64,000 bases of DNA from Nitrospiraceae bacterium UBA2600 (GTDB taxonomy: Bacteria; Nitrospirota; Thermodesulfovibrionia; Thermodesulfovibrionales; Thermodesulfovibrionaceae). The notes under the pieces are model-generated. The model was not told where the DNA came from and did not search any database. It was given only the letters and a program-made list of their open reading frames with translations. Below, one piece after another: positions 1 to 8,034 of the stretch (within the stretch, counting starts at the first letter, position 1; each line of letters opens with the position of its first letter). Position numbers and translations under genes: made by a program. Location of the stretch: the NCBI GenBank assembly GCA_002339325.1, contig DDKK01000001.1, forward strand, positions 62,001-126,000. The letters are read 5' to 3'.

Positions 1-467
1 CAAATGTAGTAATAGCCCAGCTTCTGTTTCTTCAGACAGAAGACCCGGATAAAGATATACATATTTACATAAATTCTCCAGGTGGAATGGTATCAAGCGG
101 CCTTGCTATTTATGACACTATGCAGTATGTAAAGCCAGACATTGCAACCTATTGTATTGGACAGGCTTCCTCTATGGCCTGTGTATTACTTGCAGCAGGA
201 ACAAAGGGCAAAAGATTTGCTCTGCCTCATTCAAGGGTTATGATACATCAGCCAATTGGAGGGTTTTACGGTCAGGCAACAGATGTAGAAATTCATGCAA
301 GGGAAATACTTAAGATGAAAGAAATTCTCAATGGCATTCTTTCAAAACACACGGGGCAACCCATAGAAAAAATTCAAAAAGATACGGAAAGAGACTTTTT
401 CATGTCTGCTGAAGAAGCAAAGCAATATGGAATAGTTGACGAGGTTATTACCTCTATCAAACAATAA
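1..467 (+). CDS. clpP: ATP-dependent Clp protease proteolytic subunit (5' end outside window)
   Basis: Serine peptidase that forms the ClpP barrel and degrades proteins unfolded by ClpX. The frame is open from base 3, so the true start lies upstream; about 155 residues are visible and roughly 40 N-terminal residues are missing. The visible part includes the INSPGG segment, the nucleophile region GQASSMA, the catalytic histidine in RVMIHQP, and an Asp in the ERDFFMSAEEA segment that matches the third triad residue. clpX starts 12 bases after the stop behind an AGGAAG ribosome site, the classical clpP-clpX order. Identity is certain; only the length is unknown. Confidence 0.97.
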   Translation, partial: NVVIAQLLFLQTEDPDKDIHIYINSPGGMVSSGLAIYDTMQYVKPDIATYCIGQASSMACVLLAAGTKGKRFALPHSRVMIHQPIGGFYGQATDVEIHAREILKMKEILNGILSKHTGQPIEKIQKDTERDFFMSAEEAKQYGIVDEVITSIKQ

Positions 468-479
468 AAAGGAAGAAGT

Positions 480-1712
480 ATGGCAAGAAAGAACGGAGAA
501 AATTTAAAGTGTTCCTTTTGTGGCAAATCGCAGAAGGACGTAAAAAAGCTCATTGCAGGAAATGGCGTATATATATGCGATGAATGTATTTCCCTTTGCA
601 ACGAAATATTAGAAGAGGAAAGGCTTGCCTCAATTGATGGAGTTAAAACAGAACTTCCAACTCCTCAGGAGATTCATAAATTTCTAAACGATTACGTAAT
701 TGGTCAAGAAAGGGCAAAGAAAATTCTATCTGTCGCTGTATACAACCATTACAAAAGAATTTTCAAGGGAGCTCCTTCTGATGAAATACAGAAAAGCAAC
801 ATAATGCTTATTGGGCCCACTGGTACAGGAAAAACCCTTTTAGCCCAAACCTTAGCAAGATTTCTTGATGTTCCTTTTGCAATTGCAGATGCAACGACTC
901 TTACAGAGGCAGGATATGTTGGAGAAGATGTGGAAAACATACTTCTTAAACTTCTTCAAAACGCAAATTTCGACATACAACGTGCCCAGATTGGCATAAT
1001 ATACATAGACGAAATCGACAAAATTAGCAGAAAAGCCGACAGTCCATCAATAACGAGAGACGTCTCAGGAGAAGGGGTTCAACAGGCTCTTTTAAAGATT
1101 GTCGAAGGCACAGTAGCCAATATACCTCCTCAAGGAGGAAGGAAGCACCCTCATCAGGACTATCTTCAGATTGATACAACCAACATACTTTTTATTTGTG
1201 GTGGGGCCTTTGTTGGATTAGAAGAAATCATCAAAAAGAGAATCGGAAAAAGAACTATTGGCTTTCTCTCTGAAACCTCTAAAAACAAAGAGGACAACGT
1301 TCTATCCCATGTAGAACCTGAAGATTTAATTAAATACGGAATGATACCTGAATTTGTCGGTAGATTCCCTGTAGTAGCCACATTAGGAGAGCTTGATGAA
1401 GATGCCCTTGTAGAGATTCTTACAAAACCTAAAAACGCTCTTGTGAAACAATATCAAAAGCTTTTCAACATAGATGGAGTAAAGCTTACTTTTACAGACG
1501 ATGCTTTGAGAGCTATTGCAAAAAAGGCAATTGAAAGAAAAACAGGTGCACGGGCATTAAGAAGTATACTCGAGGAGATAATGCTCGATGTTATGTATAT
1601 CATTCCTTCTGAGAAAGGAATAAGTGAGTGCATAATAAATGCCGATGTTGTAGATAAAAAAACAGCTCCTCTATTAATTTACAAACAGAAAGAAAGGGCA
1701 AAAAATGCCTAA
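480..1712 (+). CDS. clpX: ATP-dependent Clp protease ATP-binding subunit ClpX
   Basis: AAA+ unfoldase that recognises substrates and feeds them to ClpP in the cytoplasm. The 410 residues match the usual family length. An N-terminal C4 zinc finger is formed by Cys11, Cys14, Cys33 and Cys36. Walker A (GPTGTGKT) sits near residue 112 and Walker B is the IIYIDEIDK segment. The RKTGARALRSILE sensor-2 region is present. The stop overlaps the start of the next gene by 8 bases, so clpP, clpX and the two small genes downstream look co-transcribed. Confidence 0.98.
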   Translation: MARKNGENLKCSFCGKSQKDVKKLIAGNGVYICDECISLCNEILEEERLASIDGVKTELPTPQEIHKFLNDYVIGQERAKKILSVAVYNHYKRIFKGAPSDEIQKSNIMLIGPTGTGKTLLAQTLARFLDVPFAIADATTLTEAGYVGEDVENILLKLLQNANFDIQRAQIGIIYIDEIDKISRKADSPSITRDVSGEGVQQALLKIVEGTVANIPPQGGRKHPHQDYLQIDTTNILFICGGAFVGLEEIIKKRIGKRTIGFLSETSKNKEDNVLSHVEPEDLIKYGMIPEFVGRFPVVATLGELDEDALVEILTKPKNALVKQYQKLFNIDGVKLTFTDDALRAIAKKAIERKTGARALRSILEEIMLDVMYIIPSEKGISECIINADVVDKKTAPLLIYKQKERAKNA

Positions 1713-2076
1713 AATAAAAATAATTATTGATGGTCAAACAATCTTGGCAGAACTTTACGACACCGACTGTGCCATGAAAATTTATAATAACCTTCCCATT
1801 CAGAGCCAAATAAATGAATGGGGAGATGAATTTTATTTCTCTATTGGATTAAAAATACCCCTTGACTCCACAGCTACGACTTCTGTTAAAGCAGGTGATA
1901 TAGGTTATTGGCCTCCTGGAGAGGCATTAGCTGTGTTTTTCGGTAAAACGCCGCTCAGTAAAGGAGATGACCCCGTTGCAGCCAGTGAAGTAAATATTGT
2001 AGGAAGACTGCTTGATGACCCGTCAATCTTAAAGAAACTTAAGGGCTCAAAGCACATAAAAATTGAAAAAGAGTAA
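1705..2076 (+). CDS. Cyclophilin-like domain protein (TM1367 type)
   Basis: A 123-residue single-domain protein resembling the TM1367/cyclophilin-like family (Pfam Cyclophil_like). Family-type features are a beta-rich start with the motif IIIDGQTILAELYD, the central GDIGYWPPGEALAVFFG turn and a GRL strand near the end. Members have a cyclophilin fold but no demonstrated prolyl isomerase activity, so no reaction is claimed. Translation is coupled to clpX by an 8-base overlap, and the stop overlaps the following YkgJ gene by 14 bases. A role in protein quality control would be an inference from position only. Confidence 0.75.
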   Translation: MPKIKIIIDGQTILAELYDTDCAMKIYNNLPIQSQINEWGDEFYFSIGLKIPLDSTATTSVKAGDIGYWPPGEALAVFFGKTPLSKGDDPVAASEVNIVGRLLDDPSILKKLKGSKHIKIEKE

Positions 2077-2668
2077 ATTCAGAATCTCCTTTCCTGAGGA
2101 TGAAAAGCTGCATTTCTGGCTCTCTATGCTACTCGATGCTTATGCAATAATGGATGAAGGCGTTTCAAAAGACATAAAGAAAGCGGAAAAAACAGGAAAA
2201 AAACTTGCTTGCAGTCGTGGTTGTAGTAACTGTTGCGAAACCCACAGAGACATTCCCGTCTATCCAATAGAAATCGTGGGAATCTACTGGTATGTCATAG
2301 AAAAAATAGAAGACCCTCTGAGGGCTGAAATAAAAACTTCCTTAATCAAACATAAAAGAGGCGAGAAATGTCCTTTTCTCGTGCAAAATATCTGTTCAAT
2401 ATATCCTGTAAGACCTCTTGCCTGTAGGCAGTTTAATGTGTTCGGTAAGTCCTGTGAAAAAGGAGAAGACCCTTTCTATGCAAGAAATGAAGATGTCCTT
2501 AAGCCTTCCTCTAACTATCTCGGAAAAGCACTCTATGAAACAACTCCGTTTTACAATGTCTTTGAAGAACAAGAAAAGATTGACTTCATAAACTCTGGCA
2601 GACTTAACAGTCTTGTAAAAATACTGCAACACTATCCCTGGATTGAACTGGCAAGAAGAATGGGTTAA
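2063..2668 (+). CDS. YkgJ-family zinc/iron-chelating cysteine-cluster protein
   Basis: A 201-residue protein of the CxxCxxCC (YkgJ, UPF0153) family, which binds Zn or Fe-S; its biochemical role is not established. The N-terminal cluster is Cys50, Cys54, Cys57 and Cys58. A second group follows in the CPFLVQNICSIYPVRPLACR segment, where the IYPxRPLxCR signature is typical. The start is TTG at 2063, inside the 3' end of the preceding gene, so translation is probably coupled. It is the last gene of the clp operon and converges with the NUDIX gene, leaving only 3 bases between the stops. Confidence 0.82.
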   Translation: MKKSKFRISFPEDEKLHFWLSMLLDAYAIMDEGVSKDIKKAEKTGKKLACSRGCSNCCETHRDIPVYPIEIVGIYWYVIEKIEDPLRAEIKTSLIKHKRGEKCPFLVQNICSIYPVRPLACRQFNVFGKSCEKGEDPFYARNEDVLKPSSNYLGKALYETTPFYNVFEEQEKIDFINSGRLNSLVKILQHYPWIELARRMG

Positions 2669-2671
2669 ATA

Positions 2672-3247
2672 TTAAAAACTGTCCTTCAAAAATGGATTAA
2701 AAATGGGTAGATGCACATTCGTAAGCAAGGAACTAACTCCAATAGGTGAATTTACGCAGGTATAAAGATATCTGAAAAATTCCTCTCTGAAGTTATCACT
2801 AAAAAGACCTAAACTCATTTTACTCTGAATTTCTTCGATACGCCAGAACATAACCTCTTCAATTTCCTTTCTGTTGAAATCGAAGGGACCTTCATGAATG
2901 GTAAAGTAAGTATACACGAGCTCGCTTTCATATTCGTTTGAATGAATATATGTGTAGAGAAAGTGAAGATTTTCCGGTGATATACCAAGCTCTTCAAGAG
3001 TTTCCCTCTTGGCAGCAGTCAGAATATCCTCGCCCGGCATTATATGTCCGCCCACTGAGGTATCCCACTTACCCGGTGCCACATCCTTATGGGATGCTCT
3101 TTTCTGAAGCAAAAGTTCTCCTTTTGAGTTAAAAACCATTACATGCACAACTCTGTGAAGTAAAGAAGGGTTGCCATGAATAATGCTTCTTGGTGCAATA
3201 GAGATTATTCTACCTTCTCTGTCAACTATTTCGAGAAACTCTTCCAT
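2672..3247 (-). CDS. NUDIX hydrolase (YfcD/IDI-like)
   Basis: Hydrolase of nucleoside-diphosphate-linked substrates; the exact substrate is unknown. Counting from the ATG at 3247 (191 residues), the Nudix box runs from Gly67 to Ile89 with the full G-x5-E-x7-REUxEEUGU pattern (RETLEELGI). The opening EIVDREGRI and HRVVHVMVFN segments resemble the isopentenyl-diphosphate isomerase-like YfcD subgroup, but the NUDIX box makes hydrolysis the safer call. A GTG at 3256 is an alternative start and would give a leaderless message from the promoter at 3264-3293. The last 25 residues are not part of the Nudix fold. Confidence 0.88.
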   Translation of the reverse strand: MEEFLEIVDREGRIISIAPRSIIHGNPSLLHRVVHVMVFNSKGELLLQKRASHKDVAPGKWDTSVGGHIMPGEDILTAAKRETLEELGISPENLHFLYTYIHSNEYESELVYTYFTIHEGPFDFNRKEIEEVMFWRIEEIQSKMSLGLFSDNFREEFFRYLYTCVNSPIGVSSLLTNVHLPIFNPFLKDSF

Positions 3248-3263
3248 ACTATCCACAAGTTAT

Positions 3264-3293
3264 TTTATAGCATTTATCAAAACCAAATTTCAA
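3264..3293 (-). promoter_or_regulatory. Promoter of the NUDIX gene
   Basis: On the minus strand a -35 TTGAAA (3293-3288) and an extended -10 TGCTATAAA (3272-3264) are separated by 18 bases. The predicted transcription start, about 3257, is at the GTG start codon (3256) or 10 bases before the ATG at 3247. Confidence 0.55.
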
Positions 3294-3302
3294 TGAAAAC
3301 AT

Positions 3303-4931
3303 TTAAAGAAGGCATTGAATCCCCATGGCACATATTTTTTTCGTCAGCTCTACAGCACCCTCTATGAGCAGCTTTGCCTCTTCTTGTTTTTTTGTCTCCA
3401 CGTATATACGAATTTTAGGCTCTGTGCCAGATGGCCTTATCATAAGCCAAGACTGGTCGTCAAAAACTATCTTTACGCCATCGATACTATTAATTGAGGA
3501 AATCCTTTTTTCAATAGAACCAATCTTAAAGAACTCTCCTGGTTTAAAATGCTCTGCCAAAGCATGAATGTCCTCTTTAATTTGAGGACTGAACTGTTCT
3601 CGAGGTATCTCAATGCCTGTTCTGTCTGAATAAAATCTCCCATATTTTTTCTCTATTTCCTCTAAGTAGTCACTAAGCCTTGTTTGAAAAGAGGCAAGCA
3701 TTTCAAGGGCAAGCAATACTCCCATCATGGCATCTTTCTCTAAAGTATGGTTTTGAATGGTAATACCATCTGATTCTTCAAAAGCAACTACAGCCTTTTT
3801 TTGAGAATTTTCAAGAAGATAGGGTCTGAAATTCTTGAAACCCACTTTTGTTTCAATTACCTCCACACCAGCTTGTTGTGCTATTGCATTTACGAAATTG
3901 CTCGTTCCCACACTCTTTGCCACAATTCCTCTAAGCCCTTTGTAATTGTAGAGATAATGAAAAGCCATAGCACCAAAGTAGTTCATTGGAATTTGTCTAT
4001 TTAAATCGGCAAACCTTACTCTATCACCATCTGGGTCAATTATGGCACAAAAACCAAGCTTATCCTCTTTAAGATGAGAGAGAGCAAGTTTTAGATTTTC
4101 TTCGTTAGGTTCAGGTGAAAGCCCTTCAAAAAGAGGGTCATCCTCTCTTCTAAGGCAAATAAAAGTTCCTGGTTTTAGAGAGAGTATTCTTGCCAATTTA
4201 CCTCTTGTGGCACCATGCATGTGGTCAATGGCTATTGATGTGGCTCGGTGAGTTAAAAAACTCTTTATTTTATCAAGGTCAATGGTCTGCCTCTTTCTTA
4301 TGAAATCAATGTATAGAGAAGTTGTATCTATCCTATTAATTGTCTTAATATCATAAGGCTTGATTGTTTCGGCTTTCTTCATGATTTCATTGGCAAGCAT
4401 CTCTACAGGCTTAGTAAGTTCCTCAGAAGCAGGACCTCCATCAGAGGGATTTAGCTTTAAGCCTCCATAATTGGGAGGATTATGGCTTGGAGTTAAGTTT
4501 ATTGATGCAGCGGCAGATAATTCTACTACAGCAGCAGAAAACTCTGGTGTAGAGGCTTCTCCGGCATAGTAACATTTTACTCCTTCCCTCTGTAAAACTC
4601 CCATTACTTCAAAGGCAAAATCCTCTCCCAGCATCCTGTTATCATGTCCAACAATAATACCTCTTTCTCTAAATTCATTGAAAGAAGTTACACCGAATGA
4701 ATTAAGAACTACTCTGTCTTCAGCCTTTACAACCTCAACAATGGCTTGCGTAAGCACTCTAACATTTTGCATAGTGAAATCTGAACCAATCTCTCCACGC
4801 CAGCCAGAAGTCCCAAATCTAATTACAGCTGGTTCAGTGTTTTCCCTTGCCAACTTCTCAATATCTTTCAGCAGATATCTTTTATCCTTGGGATTTCTTA
4901 GAATTTCTCGCCATAACATAGAAGCCTTCAT
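3303..4931 (-). CDS. Phosphoglucomutase/phosphomannomutase family protein
   Basis: Alpha-D-phosphohexomutase that interconverts hexose 1- and 6-phosphates through a phosphoserine. The 542-residue protein has the four-domain pattern: phosphoserine loop LTPSHNPP with Ser149, metal loop DPDGDR, sugar loop EESDG and phosphate loop RPSGTEPKIRIY. The ATG at 4931 was chosen over the upstream in-frame ATG at 4958 because AAGGAG lies 6 bases before it and because a TATAAT box overlaps the upstream ATG. Glucose versus mannose specificity cannot be decided here. A second phosphohexomutase, glmM, lies at 12.5-13.9 kb. Confidence 0.9.
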   Translation of the reverse strand: MKASMLWREILRNPKDKRYLLKDIEKLARENTEPAVIRFGTSGWRGEIGSDFTMQNVRVLTQAIVEVVKAEDRVVLNSFGVTSFNEFRERGIIVGHDNRMLGEDFAFEVMGVLQREGVKCYYAGEASTPEFSAAVVELSAAASINLTPSHNPPNYGGLKLNPSDGGPASEELTKPVEMLANEIMKKAETIKPYDIKTINRIDTTSLYIDFIRKRQTIDLDKIKSFLTHRATSIAIDHMHGATRGKLARILSLKPGTFICLRREDDPLFEGLSPEPNEENLKLALSHLKEDKLGFCAIIDPDGDRVRFADLNRQIPMNYFGAMAFHYLYNYKGLRGIVAKSVGTSNFVNAIAQQAGVEVIETKVGFKNFRPYLLENSQKKAVVAFEESDGITIQNHTLEKDAMMGVLLALEMLASFQTRLSDYLEEIEKKYGRFYSDRTGIEIPREQFSPQIKEDIHALAEHFKPGEFFKIGSIEKRISSINSIDGVKIVFDDQSWLMIRPSGTEPKIRIYVETKKQEEAKLLIEGAVELTKKICAMGIQCLL

Positions 4932-4956
4932 AAAAAACTCCTTGAGATTTTTATTC

Positions 4957-4986
4957 ATTATATCTTGTAGGCATTTACAAAATCAA
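4957..4986 (-). promoter_or_regulatory. Promoter of the phosphohexomutase gene
   Basis: On the minus strand, -35 TTGATT (4986-4981), an 18-base spacer and -10 TATAAT (4962-4957). The predicted start near 4950 gives a leader of about 20 bases containing the AAGGAG ribosome site before the ATG at 4931. Confidence 0.6.
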
Positions 4987-5005
4987 AATATAAACATAGA
5001 ATTCC

Positions 5006-5035
5006 TTGACATGTGTCAGTTAATTTGATTATGTT
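5006..5035 (+). promoter_or_regulatory. Promoter of the efflux operon with overlapping palindromic operator
   Basis: A consensus -35 TTGACA (5006-5011) and -10 TATGTT (5030-5035) have an 18-base spacer. A perfect palindrome TGACA-TG-TGTCA covers 5007-5018, directly over the -35 box. It is well placed for the TetR-family protein encoded next to repress its own operon, and possibly the divergent promoter 20 bases away. That regulatory link is an inference. Confidence 0.6.
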
Positions 5036-5048
5036 AGTATTTACTACC

Positions 5049-5624
5049 ATGCCAAGCACGAAAAACAGGATATTGAGGTCAGCCTTAAAACTTTTCTCTC
5101 AAAAAGGATATCTTGGAACAACTACAAAAGATATCTCAAAAGAGGCAGGAGTTGCAGAAGTTACTCTTTTTCGTTACTTTAGCTCTAAAGAAAAACTATT
5201 CATTGAAGTTCTAAAAAGCCAGTCGTTCTTACCAACCCTAAAAGACCTTCTTCCTTCACTGAGAGAGATGGAATACAGAGATGCCCTTCTAACTACTGCA
5301 GATTATTATCTCAAACTTCTAAGAAAGAAAAAAGACCTAATATGCATAATGCATACGGAAATGTTTCAATATCCCGAGGAGATAAGGAACATTCACAGTA
5401 AAATTATAGAGGATGTCTATGATGTCTTCTCTTCATATCTTGAATTTCAAAAAAAACAAGGCCAAATAAGAGAGGATATTGATATAAGATACGCATCCCT
5501 ATCCTTCTTTGGAATGCTTTTCAGTCTATTTATAAAAAAGCTAATTCTCAAAAAAAGAATTGATATTAAAAAAGCTTCCAAGTCTTGTATTGAAATATTT
5601 TACGAAGGCACAAGGAGGATTTAA
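5049..5624 (+). CDS. TetR/AcrR-family transcriptional regulator
   Basis: A 191-residue one-component regulator. The N-terminal TetR helix-turn-helix is clear: ILRSALKLFSQKGY, then TTKDISKEAGVAEVTLFRYFSSKEKLF. A variable helical ligand-binding domain follows. The ATG at 5049 was chosen because earlier in-frame starts (GTG 5013, ATG 5031) lie inside the predicted promoter. No ribosome site precedes 5049 and the predicted transcript begins only about 7 bases upstream. The stop overlaps the first TolC gene (TAATG), so it heads the efflux operon and most likely represses it until an efflux substrate binds. Confidence 0.9.
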   Translation: MPSTKNRILRSALKLFSQKGYLGTTTKDISKEAGVAEVTLFRYFSSKEKLFIEVLKSQSFLPTLKDLLPSLREMEYRDALLTTADYYLKLLRKKKDLICIMHTEMFQYPEEIRNIHSKIIEDVYDVFSSYLEFQKKQGQIREDIDIRYASLSFFGMLFSLFIKKLILKKRIDIKKASKSCIEIFYEGTRRI

Positions 5625-6940
5625 TGAAAATTAGAATACTCTTTTTATTGCTGACGATAGTTAGCATAGCTGTAAATTCCTTTGCTGAAGAAAAATTGAC
5701 CATATACGACGTATTTTCTCTTGCACTGAAAAAGGCAGAAAAGATAAGAATTGCCGAAGAAAATATACGAATTTCAGAAGAAGGCACTTATAAAGCTCTG
5801 GCAGGACTTCTACCTACTGTTACAGCCTTTGGAAAGTATACAGAATACAGCGAGTCAAAAATTGTAAACACTCAAATAATACAACCCGACAGAAACAAAC
5901 TATGGGGGCTTACTGTTGAAGAGAAGCTATCTCTGGGAGGCAGGGAGTTCATAGCTTTCTTTTCATCAAAGGATAATCTAAAAAAGACAGAAGCTGAAGT
6001 TACCTCCTTTAAAGAGCAGTATCTACTCAAAGTCGCACAGGATACATATTTTTATCTCAAGACAAAAAGAGCTGTCGAGATTGCTCAGGCAAATGTTGAA
6101 AGACTAAAAAAACATAGAGATGCAGCTAAAATACGGCTGAAGGTTGGCGAAGTCACAAAGACTGATTTATTAAGGGCAGAAGCTGAGTTAAGCGGAGCAG
6201 AAGCTGAGCTTATCTCTGCTAAAAATTCTCTCAAAGTTGCTAAGTCCACTTTAGCAAAAAATGCCGGCATTGATGGAGATTTCGAAATAGTTGAACAGAA
6301 ATTAAACGACCCCTATTTTAATCTTCCCCTTGAAAACATAAAAGCTTTTGCAAAAGAACAAAGACAAGAGATAATTGCCGCCTCTCTGGCAAAAGATATA
6401 GCTAAAAAAAATGTATCCTATGCCATTGGTTCCTTTTTTCCCTATCTGAGTCTTTCTGCTACATATCAGAAACTTGACCAAGACCCTTCAAATCAATTCA
6501 CAAACAGAGAGTCAAAATATGCCATTGCATCACTCAATTTTCCCATATTTGAAGGAGGATTGAGACGGGCTGAGGTAGGTGAAGCAAAAGCTAAACTAAG
6601 GCAGGCGGAACTTCAGTATGAAGACACTGTGAAAGAGATATTTTTAGATGTCGAATTGGCTTATCATAACTATCTTACCTACAGAGACACTATTAAATCC
6701 CTTGAAGATGAAGTAGCATATGCCAGAGAGAATTTCAATTCTGTCTCAAAGCAATACAACTATGGTCTTGCAAACAGTATAGATGTGACCGATGCAAACA
6801 CATTTCTTGTGACCGCAGAAAAAAAATTAACCGAAGCTCAATACAACTATCAACTTGCCATATTAAGACTCAGACAGGCTACAGGTGTGCTAATGAAGGC
6901 TTTTGTCAACAAAGAAATACTTGCACAGGAAAGTAAATAA
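5624..6940 (+). CDS. TolC-family outer membrane efflux protein (first copy)
   Basis: Outer-membrane channel for tripartite efflux. The 438 residues begin with a signal peptide (hydrophobic stretch 5-20, likely cleaved near SFA-EE). Two OEP repeats of long amphipathic helices follow, including AEAELSGAEAELISAKNSL and the second-half LRQATGV ending typical of the family. It sits between the regulator and an EmrA-like adaptor, with one-base overlaps on both sides, so it probably pairs with that adaptor. A second TolC homologue is encoded about 1.1 kb downstream in the same operon. Confidence 0.9.
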   Translation: MKIRILFLLLTIVSIAVNSFAEEKLTIYDVFSLALKKAEKIRIAEENIRISEEGTYKALAGLLPTVTAFGKYTEYSESKIVNTQIIQPDRNKLWGLTVEEKLSLGGREFIAFFSSKDNLKKTEAEVTSFKEQYLLKVAQDTYFYLKTKRAVEIAQANVERLKKHRDAAKIRLKVGEVTKTDLLRAEAELSGAEAELISAKNSLKVAKSTLAKNAGIDGDFEIVEQKLNDPYFNLPLENIKAFAKEQRQEIIAASLAKDIAKKNVSYAIGSFFPYLSLSATYQKLDQDPSNQFTNRESKYAIASLNFPIFEGGLRRAEVGEAKAKLRQAELQYEDTVKEIFLDVELAYHNYLTYRDTIKSLEDEVAYARENFNSVSKQYNYGLANSIDVTDANTFLVTAEKKLTEAQYNYQLAILRLRQATGVLMKAFVNKEILAQESK

Positions 6941-8034
6941 TGAGTTTTTTAAAATCTATCGATAAATTTAAAAATTCAAAAAAAATTAAAATTGCCATTC
7001 TTATAGTCACAACAATTGTGGCATTAATTTTTATGGCAGTAGAAATTTACTACTACATAGTATACGAAAGAACAGACGATGCCTATGTGGAAGGAACAAT
7101 AGTACCGATTTCTCCTCAAGTTTCCGGCAAAGTCGTTAAAGTCTATGTAGACTACAATCAGAGTGTTAAAAAAGGAGAGCCCCTTGTTGAAATTGAAAGC
7201 AATGACTATGCTGCAGAACTTGCAGTAAAGAAATCTGAGGTAAACACCTTAATAGCACAACAAAGAGAGATTGAATCATCTCTTAGAGAAGCTCAGGCCA
7301 AAATGAGTTCTGCCGAAGCAAGTCTTCAAGCAGCTCGGGCGCAGAGGGTTCTTGCAGAGAGAGACTATGAAAGAATAAAAGAACTTTTCAGAGAAGACCT
7401 CGTATCAAAAAGCAGATTTGACTCTGCTGAAGCATCTCTTAAAGTTGCAATCGCACAGGAGAAATCAGCCGAAGCCCGACTAAAAGAAGCTGAGACAGCT
7501 GTGCAAACCCTATCGGCAAAACTAAAAACTCAGGCATATCAAATTGATAAAGCTCAGGCAGAGTTAAAATTAGCAGATATAAATCTGAAAAGAACAATTA
7601 TTTATGCTCCTATCGACGGCCGAATTGCAAAAAAAAATGTTGAGGTAGGCCAGTATGTCAGAACAGGTCAGCTTCTTATGGCTGTAGTAGATGAGCAAAG
7701 CATTTGGATTGGAGCAAATTTCAAAGAAACGCAAATAGAAAAAATGAGGGTGGGACAACCGGTAAAGATTAAAGTTGATGCCTATCCTGGAAAGGTTTTC
7801 AAAGGCCACGTGGCAAGCTTTCAGCCAGGAACAGGTGCTGTCTTCAGTCTTTTTCCACCTGAAAATGCAACAGGAAATTTTGTTAAAGTTGTTCAACGAA
7901 TACCTGTAAGGATAATAATCGATTCAAACTTTGACCCAAACTACCCCCTTTGGCCAGGAATGTCAGTTATTCCCTATGTAGATGTAACAGTAAACAAAGG
8001 AACAAAAATAAGGGAACTGATGGATAAAAAATGA
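6940..8034 (+). CDS. HlyD/EmrA-family periplasmic adaptor (membrane fusion protein)
   Basis: Inner-membrane-anchored adaptor linking a pump to a TolC channel. The 364 residues contain one N-terminal transmembrane helix (about 18-40). A biotinyl-lipoyl half motif (VSGKVVKVYVDYNQSVKKGE) comes next, followed by a long coiled-coil hairpin (about 85-205). The second lipoyl half is APIDGRIAKKNVEVGQYV, and a beta-barrel domain closes the protein. DDAYVEGTIVPISPQVSG is typical of the EmrA group, which normally serves MFS pumps such as EmrB. No MFS gene is present in the operon. Confidence 0.9.
   Translation: MSFLKSIDKFKNSKKIKIAILIVTTIVALIFMAVEIYYYIVYERTDDAYVEGTIVPISPQVSGKVVKVYVDYNQSVKKGEPLVEIESNDYAAELAVKKSEVNTLIAQQREIESSLREAQAKMSSAEASLQAARAQRVLAERDYERIKELFREDLVSKSRFDSAEASLKVAIAQEKSAEARLKEAETAVQTLSAKLKTQAYQIDKAQAELKLADINLKRTIIYAPIDGRIAKKNVEVGQYVRTGQLLMAVVDEQSIWIGANFKETQIEKMRVGQPVKIKVDAYPGKVFKGHVASFQPGTGAVFSLFPPENATGNFVKVVQRIPVRIIIDSNFDPNYPLWPGMSVIPYVDVTVNKGTKIRELMDKK

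Noticed and set aside
4932..4958. ATG at 4958 as start of the phosphohexomutase
   Set aside because: It overlaps a TATAAT box and lacks a ribosome site, whereas ATG 4931 has AAGGAG at the right distance.
5013..5048. Earlier starts (GTG 5013, ATG 5031) for the TetR-family gene
   Set aside because: Both fall within the predicted promoter and palindrome, upstream of the likely transcription start; the HTH begins after the ATG at 5049.
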